DNA of 64,000 nt from Lachnospiraceae bacterium UBA7050 (GTDB lineage Bacteria > Bacillota > Clostridia > Lachnospirales > Lachnospiraceae). Below, in pieces: positions 36,422 to 43,671 of this stretch. The stretch covers positions 20,466 through 84,465 of the forward strand of contig DLAJ01000023.1 of the NCBI GenBank assembly GCA_002493905.1. The letters are read 5' to 3'. The position numbers were made by a program, and so were the translations under genes. Under the pieces are notes generated by a model. It did not search any database, was not told where the DNA came from, and worked only from the letters and a program-made list of their open reading frames with translations. The first letter of the stretch is position 1. Every line of letters begins with the position of its first letter.

Positions 36422-38611
36422 ATGGGCAGTACATATGAGGCGGGGGAGAAAGAAGGGGTTGACTATCGTTCTCTTTTTACGACGAAAAGAGATGTCAGGG
36501 TTATTAAGAAGGATGGGAGCACAGAATCTTTTAATGTGCAGAAGGTGATTGACGCGGTCGGTAAGTCGGCATACCGTGCATTGACGAAATTTTCGGAGGA
36601 AGAAAACCGGCAGATCTGTCAATATGTCGTCGATAAAGTGGACGAGATCGACAACGATTTAATTCCAATTCCGGTTATGCACAATATTGTGGAGAGTGCA
36701 TTGGAGCAGGTCAAACCCATTGTCGCCAAAAGCTACCGCGATTACCGCAATTATAAGCAGGATTTCGTCCGCATGATGGATGATGTGTATAAAAAGAGCC
36801 AGTCCATCATGTATGTCGGGGATAAGGAGAATGCCAATACGGATTCCGCGCTTGTTTCCACAAAACGCAGCCTGATCTTTAACCAGTTTAACAAGGAATT
36901 ATATCAGAAGTTTTTTATGACTACGGAGGAAATCCAGGCATGCAGGGACGGTTATATTTATGTGCATGACATGAGCGCCAGAAGGGATACGATGAACTGC
37001 TGTCTGTTTGATGTTGCCAATGTGTTAAAAGGCGGCTTTGAAATGGGCAATATCTGGTATAATGAACCAAAGACACTTGACGTTGCGTTTGATGTGATCG
37101 GCGATATTGTATTGAGTGCGGCGAGCCAGCAGTACGGCGGTTTTACGGTGCCGGAAGTCGATAAGATCTTAGAGCCTTATGCGGAAAAATCATATGATAA
37201 ATATATTGAGAAATATACGGCGCTCGGTATTGTAAAAGAGCGTGCAGAGGAAGAAGCGTTAAAAGATATTAAACGTGATTTTGAACAGGGATTTCAGGGC
37301 TGGGAATATAAATTTAACACCGTTGCGAGCAGCCGCGGGGATTATCCGTTTATTACGGTGACTGCGGGGCTTGGAAAGAAGCCGTTCGAGAAGCTTGCAA
37401 CAATTACCCTGCTGGATGTCAGGCGCGGCGGACAGGGTAAAAAAGAATGTAAGAAGCCGGTATTGTTTCCGAAGATTGTTTTTTTGTATGACGAGAATCT
37501 GCACGGCCGCGGGAAAGAACTTGAGGATGTGTTTGAAGCAGGCGTCCGCTGTTCGTCCAAGACAATGTACCCGGACTGGCTGAGCCTTACGGGCAAGGGC
37601 TATGTTGCAAGTATGTATAAGCAGTATGGAAAAGTCATATCTCCGATGGGCTGCCGTGCGTTTTTGTCGCCATGGTATGAAAGAGGCGGCATGTATCCGG
37701 CGGATGAGAAGGATGTACCTGTATTTGTTGGCCGTTTTAACATTGGCGCTGTATCTCTGCATCTGCCGATGATCCTTGCGAAGGCAAGACAGGAGAGCAG
37801 AGATTTTTATGAGGTGCTCGATTATTATCTGCAGCTGATCCGTCAGCTTCACATTAGAACTTATGCGTATCTTGGTGAAATGCGGGCTTCGACGAATCCG
37901 CTTGCCTACTGTGAAGGCGGCTTTTTGGGCGGGCATCTCGGATTACGGGATAAGATCAAGCCGCTCTTAAAGTCAGCGACCGCAAGCTTTGGTATCACGG
38001 CGTTCAATGAACTGCAGATGCTCTTTAATGGAAAATCGCTCGTGGAAGACGGGCAGTTTGCGTTGGAAGTGCTGGAGCATATCAATCAGAAGATTAATGA
38101 GTTTAAGGAAGAGGACGGCAACCTCTATGCGATTTACGGAACGCCGGCTGAGAATCTCTGCGGTCTGCAGGTCAAGCAGTTCCGTGCAAAATATGGCATT
38201 ATTGAAGGTGTTTCCGATCGGGAGTATGTCAGCAACAGTTTTCATTGTCATGTATCTGAGGATATTACACCGATTGAAAAGCAGGATCTGGAATATCGTT
38301 TTTGGGAGCTTTCCAACGGGGGAAAGATCCAATATGTCAAATACCCGATTGATTATAATGTCGAGGCGATCAAGACGCTGATCCGCCGGGCGATGGATAT
38401 GGGGCTTTATGAAGGCGTGAATTTGTCGCTTGCATATTGTGACGACTGTGGACATGAGGAGCTTGATATGGATGTCTGTCCGGTCTGCGGCAGCCGCAAT
38501 CTGACGAAGATCGACAGGATGAACGGATATCTTGCCTATTCCCGTGTACATGGGGACAGCCGCTTAAACGATCCAAAGATGGCGGAAATCAAGGACAGAA
38601 AAAGCATGTAG
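36422..38611 (+). CDS. nrdD: Anaerobic ribonucleoside-triphosphate reductase (class III)
   Basis: Makes deoxyribonucleotides from ribonucleoside triphosphates with a glycyl radical; works only without oxygen. Residues about 20-110 are the ATP-cone regulatory domain (VIKKDGSTESFNVQKVIDAVGKSAY). The catalytic barrel follows, with conserved segments such as HDMSARRDTMNCC and YAYLGEMRASTNP. The C-terminus has the zinc site CDDCG...CPVCG and the glycyl-radical loop RMNGYLAYSR. The length, 729 residues, is normal. GGGAGG precedes the ATG. It is followed by its activase gene nrdG. Confidence 0.97.
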   Translation: MGSTYEAGEKEGVDYRSLFTTKRDVRVIKKDGSTESFNVQKVIDAVGKSAYRALTKFSEEENRQICQYVVDKVDEIDNDLIPIPVMHNIVESALEQVKPIVAKSYRDYRNYKQDFVRMMDDVYKKSQSIMYVGDKENANTDSALVSTKRSLIFNQFNKELYQKFFMTTEEIQACRDGYIYVHDMSARRDTMNCCLFDVANVLKGGFEMGNIWYNEPKTLDVAFDVIGDIVLSAASQQYGGFTVPEVDKILEPYAEKSYDKYIEKYTALGIVKERAEEEALKDIKRDFEQGFQGWEYKFNTVASSRGDYPFITVTAGLGKKPFEKLATITLLDVRRGGQGKKECKKPVLFPKIVFLYDENLHGRGKELEDVFEAGVRCSSKTMYPDWLSLTGKGYVASMYKQYGKVISPMGCRAFLSPWYERGGMYPADEKDVPVFVGRFNIGAVSLHLPMILAKARQESRDFYEVLDYYLQLIRQLHIRTYAYLGEMRASTNPLAYCEGGFLGGHLGLRDKIKPLLKSATASFGITAFNELQMLFNGKSLVEDGQFALEVLEHINQKINEFKEEDGNLYAIYGTPAENLCGLQVKQFRAKYGIIEGVSDREYVSNSFHCHVSEDITPIEKQDLEYRFWELSNGGKIQYVKYPIDYNVEAIKTLIRRAMDMGLYEGVNLSLAYCDDCGHEELDMDVCPVCGSRNLTKIDRMNGYLAYSRVHGDSRLNDPKMAEIKDRKSM

Positions 38612-38701
38612 GACCGGATATCGGCAGTAAAAGGAAAACAATTACGGGTAACTGGTTATGCATGGCTGACATGCCTGTATACAGCGGGAGAGATGATTCC
38701 A

Positions 38702-39211
38702 ATGAGATATCATAATATTACAAAAGACGACATGTTAAACGGCGACGGACTTCGCGTTGTGTTGTGGGTTGCAGGGTGCGATCATTGTTGTAAGGAATGC
38801 CAGAATCCGATGACTTGGGACCCAAACGGCGGACTGCCGTTTGATGAAGCAGCGAAGCAGGAATTGTTTGAAGCGCTCGATAAGCCTTATATAGCGGGAA
38901 TTACATTTTCGGGCGGGGACCCGCTGCATCCGGCAAATAAAGCCGATGTGCGAAAGCTGATCAAAGAGATCAAAGACCGTTTTCCACAGAAAACGGTCTG
39001 GCTCTATACTGGTGAAGTGTGGGAAAATCTGTATCAGGACCCGATTGTTGCCCAGCTTGATGTGCTTGTGGACGGGGAGTTTCAGATTGATAAAAAAGAT
39101 GCCAAGCTTCTGTGGAAGGGAAGCAGTAACCAGCGTGTCATCAATGTACAGGCGACGCTGCGCTCCGGGAATGCCAAGCGCCCGGTTTTGTACTGCGGGA
39201 ATTACAGATAA
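38702..39211 (+). CDS. nrdG: Anaerobic ribonucleotide reductase activating protein
   Basis: Radical-SAM enzyme that generates the glycyl radical on NrdD. The iron-sulfur motif CDHCCKEC (CX3CX2C) lies near residue 25 (VLWVAGCDHCCKECQNP), and FSGGDPL is the SAM-binding GGxP-like loop. The start at 38702 gives the usual family N-terminus MRYHNITKDDMLNGDGLR, with GGGAG 11 bases upstream; the ATG at 38693 sits only two bases from that site. The protein has 169 residues. It lies 90 bp after nrdD in the same operon. Confidence 0.95.
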   Translation: MRYHNITKDDMLNGDGLRVVLWVAGCDHCCKECQNPMTWDPNGGLPFDEAAKQELFEALDKPYIAGITFSGGDPLHPANKADVRKLIKEIKDRFPQKTVWLYTGEVWENLYQDPIVAQLDVLVDGEFQIDKKDAKLLWKGSSNQRVINVQATLRSGNAKRPVLYCGNYR

Positions 39212-39260
39212 AAAAAGACTTCCGCTGACGCTCTTTTCAGAGTTTGCGGATGATGGCGGC

Positions 39261-39317
39261 AAAAGAGCGCAGAGCGTTCAAAAGAGCGCAGAGCGTTCAA
39301 AAGAGCGCGGAGCGTTC
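39261..39317 (+). repeat. Three tandem 19-bp repeats in front of dut
   Basis: Three copies of AAAAGAGCGCAGAGCGTTC run head to tail (39261-39279, 39280-39298, 39299-39317; the third has one change). CGCTCTTTT at 39229-39237 is the reverse complement of the repeat start, so the transcript can fold into alternative hairpins before the dut ribosome-binding site. Confidence 0.85.
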
Positions 39318-39341
39318 TTTGCAGAACATGGGAGAAGAGAG

Positions 39342-39782
39342 ATGGTTATGCAGACAATCAAGATTAAATATTTTACTGACGCGATTGATAAACTTGATTA
39401 TATCGACGGGAAATCCGACTGGATTGATCTGCGTGCGGCGGCTGATGTCACTATGAAAGCGGGAGAATTTAAGCTGATACCGCTCGGTGTGGCAATGAAG
39501 CTTCCGGATGGATATGAGGCGCACATTGTTCCGCGCAGTTCGACTTTTAAGAATTTCGGAATTATCCAGACAAACCATCAGGGCATTGTGGACGGCAGCT
39601 ACTGCGGAGATAACGATCAGTGGTATATGCCGGCATACGCGGTGCGTGATACAAAGATTCATGTCAATGACCGGATTTGTCAGTTCCGTATCATGGAGAA
39701 TCAGCCGAAGATCTGCTTTGATGAGGTGGAACATCTTGAGGGAGCAGACCGGGGCGGATTTGGAACAACTGGAAAATCCTAA
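39342..39782 (+). CDS. dut: dUTP diphosphatase (dUTPase)
   Basis: Hydrolyses dUTP to dUMP, which keeps uracil out of DNA and feeds thymidylate synthesis. All five motifs of the trimeric family are seen: DLRAAADV, PRSSTFKNFGI, GIVDGSYCGDND, RICQFRI and the C-terminal arm RGGFGTTG. The protein has about 146 residues. GGAGAAG lies before ATG 39342; ATG 39348 is also possible. Together with nrdD and nrdG it forms a dNTP supply cluster. Confidence 0.94.
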   Translation: MVMQTIKIKYFTDAIDKLDYIDGKSDWIDLRAAADVTMKAGEFKLIPLGVAMKLPDGYEAHIVPRSSTFKNFGIIQTNHQGIVDGSYCGDNDQWYMPAYAVRDTKIHVNDRICQFRIMENQPKICFDEVEHLEGADRGGFGTTGKS

Positions 39783-39858
39783 AAAAGCGCTGATTCAATT
39801 GCCGTTTTCTGAAAATGTATAAGATAACAGTATAAAAGGCTTCTTTGATGGCAATTCT

Positions 39859-39900
39859 TTCCTAAAAAGAAAAAGAGTTTCTTATGAGAACTTTTAGGAA
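39859..39900 (+). terminator. Hairpin between dut and the spore germination gene
   Basis: TTCCTAAAA (39859-39867) and TTTTAGGAA (39892-39900) form a perfect 9-bp stem with a 24-base A-rich loop. No T-run follows, so it may be a weak terminator for dut or a structure in the leader of the next gene. Confidence 0.35.
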
Positions 39901-39949
39901 GGGATGTCTGCGGCACAGGCTGCAGGCGTGCGGGAAGGAGGCTTTTTTT

Positions 39950-41368
39950 ATGCCCGATCAGCAAAAGATCAGCACTCATATTAACGAAAATATTTTATAT
40001 TTCAAAAAGAAACTGGGGGTTGGTGTAAGCTTTGACGTGCTTTACCGGACGATTAAGATCGGCGGCAGGGATGCGATCTTTTTCTTTATTGACGGTTTCT
40101 GTAAAGATGAAATGATGCAGAAGATGCTGCAATATTTTTTAGACATAAAAGAGGATGAGCTGCCCGCCGATGCATGGGGAATGATGAAAGAAAAAATGCC
40201 CTATGTCGAGGCGGATCTGTCGGATGATAAACAGAAGATAGAAACGATGATCTTAAGCGGAGTGTTTGCACTGTTCATTGACGGTTATGATAAGGCAATC
40301 CTGATTGATTCGCGTACTTATCCGGCGCGCGACGTCGGTGAACCGGAGAAAGATAAAGCGCTGCGCGGTTCTAAGGACGGTTTCGTGGAGACAATCGTAT
40401 TTAATACGGCGCTGATCAGGAGGCGTATCCGCAGCACGGATTTATGTATGGAGATGTGTACGGCAGGAGAGTCTTCCCATACGGATATTGTGCTTTGCTA
40501 TATGAATTCCCGCGTGGATAAAAAATTACTCAGCAAGATCCGTACGCGCATCTCGGAACTTCAGGTGGACGCGCTGACCATGAATCAGGAAAGCCTTGCG
40601 GAATGCCTGTACCATCACAGCTGGGTGAACCCATTTCCAAAATTTCGATTTACGGAGCGTCCCGATACGGCTTCCGCTCAGATTTTAGAGGGGAATATCA
40701 TTGTGCTGGTGGATAATTCTCCGTCGGCGATCATCTTTCCAGCGACGATCTTTGATCTGATGGAGGATGCGGATGATTATTATTTTCCGCCGATCACCGG
40801 AACGTATTTAAGACTGACCAGATGGATTATTGCCATCTTTACGTTTTTGCTGACGCCGACGTATATGCTTCTCATGGAGCACCCTGACTGGATACCGGAG
40901 ACTTTCGCTTTTATTCAGATGAAAGAGGATGCCAACATTCCAATCTTCTGGCAGTTCCTGATCTTAGAGCTTGCCATAGACGGGCTCAGGCTTGCGGCGG
41001 TGCATACGCCGTCCATGTTAAGTACGCCGTTAAGCGTGATGGCAGGCCTTGTGCTCGGGGAGTTTTCTGTGGAATCAGGGTGGTTTAACAGTGAGGTCAT
41101 TTTATACATGGCGTTTGTGGCAATCGCCAATTATACGCAGTCCAACTATGAGCTGGATTACGCCATGAAATTCATGCGCATCCTGACGCTGATCCTGACG
41201 GCATTGTTTGACCTTCCGGGTTATGTAATCGGCGTGGCAGTGACGATTCTTGCGCTTGCGACAAATAAAACGTTTGCGGGGCGCTGCTATCTGTATCCGC
41301 TGCTCCCGTTTAGTCCCAAAGCGTTGAAGCGGCGTCTGACAAGGCGGCGGCTTAGGAGCAGCAGATAG
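39950..41368 (+). CDS. spoVAF: Spore germination protein, GerA family (SpoVAF-like)
   Basis: A 472-residue protein of the spore inner membrane. The N-terminal soluble part of about 270 residues is followed by the family block ERPDTASAQILEGNIIVLVDNSPSAIIFP and then about five membrane helices (TRWIIAIFTFLLTPTYMLL and others), ending with a basic tail (KRRLTRRRLRSSR). This block and the length place it with SpoVAF among the GerA A-subunits; it is thought to assist germinant receptors. AAGGAGG lies eight bases before ATG 39950; the open frame upstream to 39884 is not used. No spoVA genes accompany it, so the symbol is by similarity only. Confidence 0.85.
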   Translation: MPDQQKISTHINENILYFKKKLGVGVSFDVLYRTIKIGGRDAIFFFIDGFCKDEMMQKMLQYFLDIKEDELPADAWGMMKEKMPYVEADLSDDKQKIETMILSGVFALFIDGYDKAILIDSRTYPARDVGEPEKDKALRGSKDGFVETIVFNTALIRRRIRSTDLCMEMCTAGESSHTDIVLCYMNSRVDKKLLSKIRTRISELQVDALTMNQESLAECLYHHSWVNPFPKFRFTERPDTASAQILEGNIIVLVDNSPSAIIFPATIFDLMEDADDYYFPPITGTYLRLTRWIIAIFTFLLTPTYMLLMEHPDWIPETFAFIQMKEDANIPIFWQFLILELAIDGLRLAAVHTPSMLSTPLSVMAGLVLGEFSVESGWFNSEVILYMAFVAIANYTQSNYELDYAMKFMRILTLILTALFDLPGYVIGVAVTILALATNKTFAGRCYLYPLLPFSPKALKRRLTRRRLRSSR

Positions 41369-41426
41369 CTGAGGCGGTGATATACGTCCGCAGAAGCGCT
41401 TACAATGAAATGTGATCATTGGTCAT

Positions 41427-41472
41427 GATATGTAACTCCTATGAAACGTGATATGTAACCGTTATGAAACGT
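41427..41472 (+). repeat. Tandem 23-bp repeat abutting the degV promoter
   Basis: Two adjacent copies (41427-41449 and 41450-41472) share GATATGTAAC and TATGAAACGT, differing only at positions 11-13 (TCC versus CGT). The second copy ends three bases before the -35 element at 41476. The position suggests an operator for an activator or repressor. Confidence 0.7.
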
Positions 41473-41475
41473 CAG

Positions 41476-41504
41476 TTGATTTTTTCGGTGCTTTTTGTTA
41501 TGAT
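41476..41504 (+). promoter_or_regulatory. Sigma-A type promoter of the degV gene
   Basis: TTGATT (41476-41481), a 17-base spacer and TATGAT (41499-41504), 96 bases before the chosen start codon. Confidence 0.65.
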
Positions 41505-41599
41505 GAATAAGATATGTATGGTACTGTCAAAATAAGAATGCTGTGAGGAGCAGCGCATGGGAAAGGAAAGCTTTTTTCATGCCGGAAATGGGGGACAAC

Positions 41600-42469
41600 A
41601 TGTCTGATTTTAAGATCATAACAAATACGACGGCAGATCTGCCGAAAAGCTTTATTGAAGAAAATCAGTTAGGATTATTCTTTTTTAACTATACGTTGAA
41701 TGGGAAGAATTATTCGGCGGAAAATGATCTGGATTACAAGAGCTTTTATGCGCAGGTGAGGGAGGGCAGCATGCCTTCCACGTCGCAGGTCAATCCCGAG
41801 ACGTTTCGCGAGAAGTTTACCGAATACTTGAAAGATACGAACAAGCTGTTATATCTTTCTTTTTCATCGGGACTCAGCGGAAGCTGCAGCAATGCGAATC
41901 TGGTCGCGCATGAAATGATGGAGGAGAACCCGGATATTGAGATTAAGGTGATTGACACGCTTGCAGCGTCCATGGGAGAGGGGCTGGTCGTCTACCGTGC
42001 CGTTCAGCTTCAGAAGGCGGGCAGGTCCTTTGAAGAGACTGCGCGGTATATTGAGGAGCATATCATGAACTTTACACATGTCTTTACGGTGGACGATTTG
42101 AACCATCTCTACCGCGGCGGTCGTGTGAGCAAAACCTCGGCAGTTTTGGGGACGATGATTAATATTAAGCCGATACTTCACGTGGATGAAGAGGGACATC
42201 TCATTCCGATCGCGAAAGTGCGCGGCAGAAAGAAATCTCTGCATGCGCTTGTTGACTATATGGAAAAAAGAATGGGGAGCTGGCGTGATCAAAATGATAT
42301 TATCTTGATCAGCCACGGTGACTGTCTGGAGGATGCGCAGCTTGTCGCAGACGAGATCAAAGAGCGGTTTGGCATAGAAAATATCATGATGAATCATATC
42401 GGTCCGACAATTGGGGCGCATTCCGGTCCGGGAACGGTCGCATTGTTTTTTATGGGCGAGGGCAGATAA
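41600..42469 (+). CDS. DegV-family fatty-acid-binding protein
   Basis: A 289-residue cytoplasmic protein that binds long-chain fatty acids, possibly handing them to a fatty acid kinase (FakB role). Family marks are the start KIITNTTADLP, the loop MPSTSQVNPETF, LYLSFSSGLSGSC with the conserved Ser residues, and NHLYRGGRVSKTSA. The ATG at 41600 has GGGGGA five bases upstream; earlier in-frame ATGs (41543, 41579) have none. It has its own promoter and a terminator behind it, so it seems to be a single-gene unit before the coat operon. Confidence 0.93.
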   Translation: MSDFKIITNTTADLPKSFIEENQLGLFFFNYTLNGKNYSAENDLDYKSFYAQVREGSMPSTSQVNPETFREKFTEYLKDTNKLLYLSFSSGLSGSCSNANLVAHEMMEENPDIEIKVIDTLAASMGEGLVVYRAVQLQKAGRSFEETARYIEEHIMNFTHVFTVDDLNHLYRGGRVSKTSAVLGTMINIKPILHVDEEGHLIPIAKVRGRKKSLHALVDYMEKRMGSWRDQNDIILISHGDCLEDAQLVADEIKERFGIENIMMNHIGPTIGAHSGPGTVALFFMGEGR

Positions 42470-42501
42470 GAGCGGGAGATAATAATAGAAATCACTGCAG
42501 G

Positions 42502-42529
42502 AGAGTTTCGCATCGGCGGAACTCTTTTT
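42502..42529 (+). terminator. Intrinsic terminator after the degV gene
   Basis: AGAGTTTCG (42502-42510) and CGGAACTCT (42517-42525) form a 9-bp stem (one G-T pair) with a 6-base loop and a run of five T. Confidence 0.75.
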
Positions 42530-42577
42530 GCATATAGAAAACACTGCGTGCCATAAGAATTGCCGAAACGATTTTTT

Positions 42578-42607
42578 GACACTTCACGACGGATGCCCGC
42601 ATATAGT
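42578..42607 (+). promoter_or_regulatory. Possible sigma-E promoter of cotJABC
   Basis: GACACTT (42578-42584), a 15-base spacer and CATATAGT (42600-42607). The -10 matches the sigma-E consensus CATACAnT at seven of eight positions counting the free one; the -35 is weak. cotJ is sigma-E controlled in Bacillus subtilis. Confidence 0.45.
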
Positions 42608-42624
42608 ACAGTAATAACTATTCT

Positions 42625-42837
42625 ATGCAGGAATGTGACGTGAGAGAAGATTTTTTCATGAAAGAATGCCCTTTTGATGAAAACCGTGACGGCATGAACC
42701 AATTTCCGATCGGTATGGCATATGTGCCGTGGCAGAAGAATGCCAACACTTATGAGCATCTTGAGGATGGTCTGTGCAACGGAACCATTTTCCCTGAATT
42801 ATGCATGCCGTTTACGGGAAGGAGGTGCGTACGATGA
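42625..42837 (+). CDS. cotJA: Spore coat associated protein CotJA
   Basis: Small protein of the cotJ operon, made in the mother cell and assembled into the coat with CotJC. The family block FPIGMAYVPWQ, then YEHLEDGLCNGTIFPELCMPF, is clear. The start is uncertain: ATG 42625 gives 70 residues without a ribosome-binding site, GTG 42640 has AGGAA before it, and ATG 42661 follows GAGAGAAG. The stop overlaps the cotJB start by four bases (ATGA). Confidence 0.9.
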   Translation: MQECDVREDFFMKECPFDENRDGMNQFPIGMAYVPWQKNANTYEHLEDGLCNGTIFPELCMPFTGRRCVR

Positions 42838-43118
42838 ACTGTGACTGCCAGATCGCAATGACAAAGGAACAGTGCGAAATGCTGCACGATATAGATATTC
42901 TGTGCTTTACGGTCATTGACATGACTTTATATACGGATACGCACCCTGACGATCAGAAAGCGCTTGATTTTGTAAGGCATTATCAGAAGCTTTTGAATAG
43001 CCTGAAAAGGGAGTATGCGGTGAAGTATGGACCGTTATGCCTGTCCGATGTTGATATGTACGGCACTTCGTGGGATTGGGCTAAGATGCCGCTGCCGTGG
43101 GAAGGAGGGTGTGAGTAA
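42834..43118 (+). CDS. cotJB: Spore coat protein CotJB
   Basis: A 94-residue coat protein, the second gene of the operon. The helical body (MLHDIDILCFTVIDMTLYTDTHP) and the C-terminal block YGPLCLSDVD...WDWAKMPLPWEGGCE are typical. GGAAGGAGGTG is a very strong ribosome-binding site seven bases upstream. The last base of its TAA stop is the first base of the cotJC start, so the three genes are tightly coupled. Confidence 0.93.
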   Translation: MNCDCQIAMTKEQCEMLHDIDILCFTVIDMTLYTDTHPDDQKALDFVRHYQKLLNSLKREYAVKYGPLCLSDVDMYGTSWDWAKMPLPWEGGCE

Positions 43119-43660
43119 TGTGGAGTTATGAGAGAAGACTGGAATATCCGGTTAATATCAAAAAAACAGATGCGAAGGCGGCGCAGGTCATTATCAGCCA
43201 GTACGGCGGACCGGACGGGGAGCTGAGTGCTTCCATGCGTTATCTGTCCCAGCGTTTTGCCATGCCTGACCGCCGTGTGGCTGGCGTACTGACGGATATC
43301 GGTACCGAGGAGCTTGCACATTTTGAGATGATCGGCGCGATCGTGCATCAGTTGACGCGTGATCTGTCCATGGAGGAAATTGAGGCATCCGGCTTTGCAC
43401 CATACTATGTTGACCATACGGTCGGAGTCTGGCCGCAGGCGGCGGGCGGTATTCCGTTTAATGCCTGCGAATTTCAGTCGAAGGGCGATGCGGTAGCCGA
43501 TCTGGTAGAAGATATGGCAGCGGAGCAGAAGGCGCGCGTAACTTATGAGAATATTCTGCGTCTGATCGACGATCCTGATATCATTGAGCCGATCCGTTTT
43601 TTACGTCAGCGTGAGATCAACCATTTTCAACGTTTCGGCGAAGCAAATCGTGCAGAATGA
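43118..43660 (+). pseudogene. cotJC: CotJC, 5' part of an interrupted gene
   Basis: Manganese-catalase-like spore coat protein. Residues 1-176 are normal for the family (MWSYERRLEYPV, QYGGPDGELSASMRYLSQRF, DIGTEELAHFEMIGAIV, the AAEQKARVTYENI helix, FLRQREINHFQRFGEA). After Glu175-Ala176 the frame leaves the family and ends four codons later (Asn-Arg-Ala-Glu, stop), giving 180 residues. The missing end is found at 47363-47437, in frame after removal of 3717 bp. I therefore read this as a gene interrupted by an excisable element, not as a dead gene: both junctions share a core, and the reading frame is preserved. In vegetative cells only the shortened protein could be made. Confidence 0.88.
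43631..43645 (+). other. Left junction (attL-like) of the cotJC element
   Basis: The 15 bases encode Arg-Phe-Gly-Glu-Ala of CotJC and match the right junction at 47348-47362 in 12 of 15 positions; the last six, GAAGCA (43640-43645), are identical. The crossover should lie in this stretch. A 7-bp hairpin (AAGCCAT/ATGGCTT, 43660-43680) follows just inside the element, at the end of the EAL gene. Confidence 0.75.
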
Positions 43661-43671
43661 AGCCATGCAGC

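Noticed and set aside
43646..43660. Reading the four codons after GEA (Asn-Arg-Ala-Glu, stop) as the natural end of CotJC
   Set aside because: The family sequence goes on in frame at 47363 after a shared core, next to a recombinase gene; a natural end would not leave a matching C-terminus 3.7 kb away.
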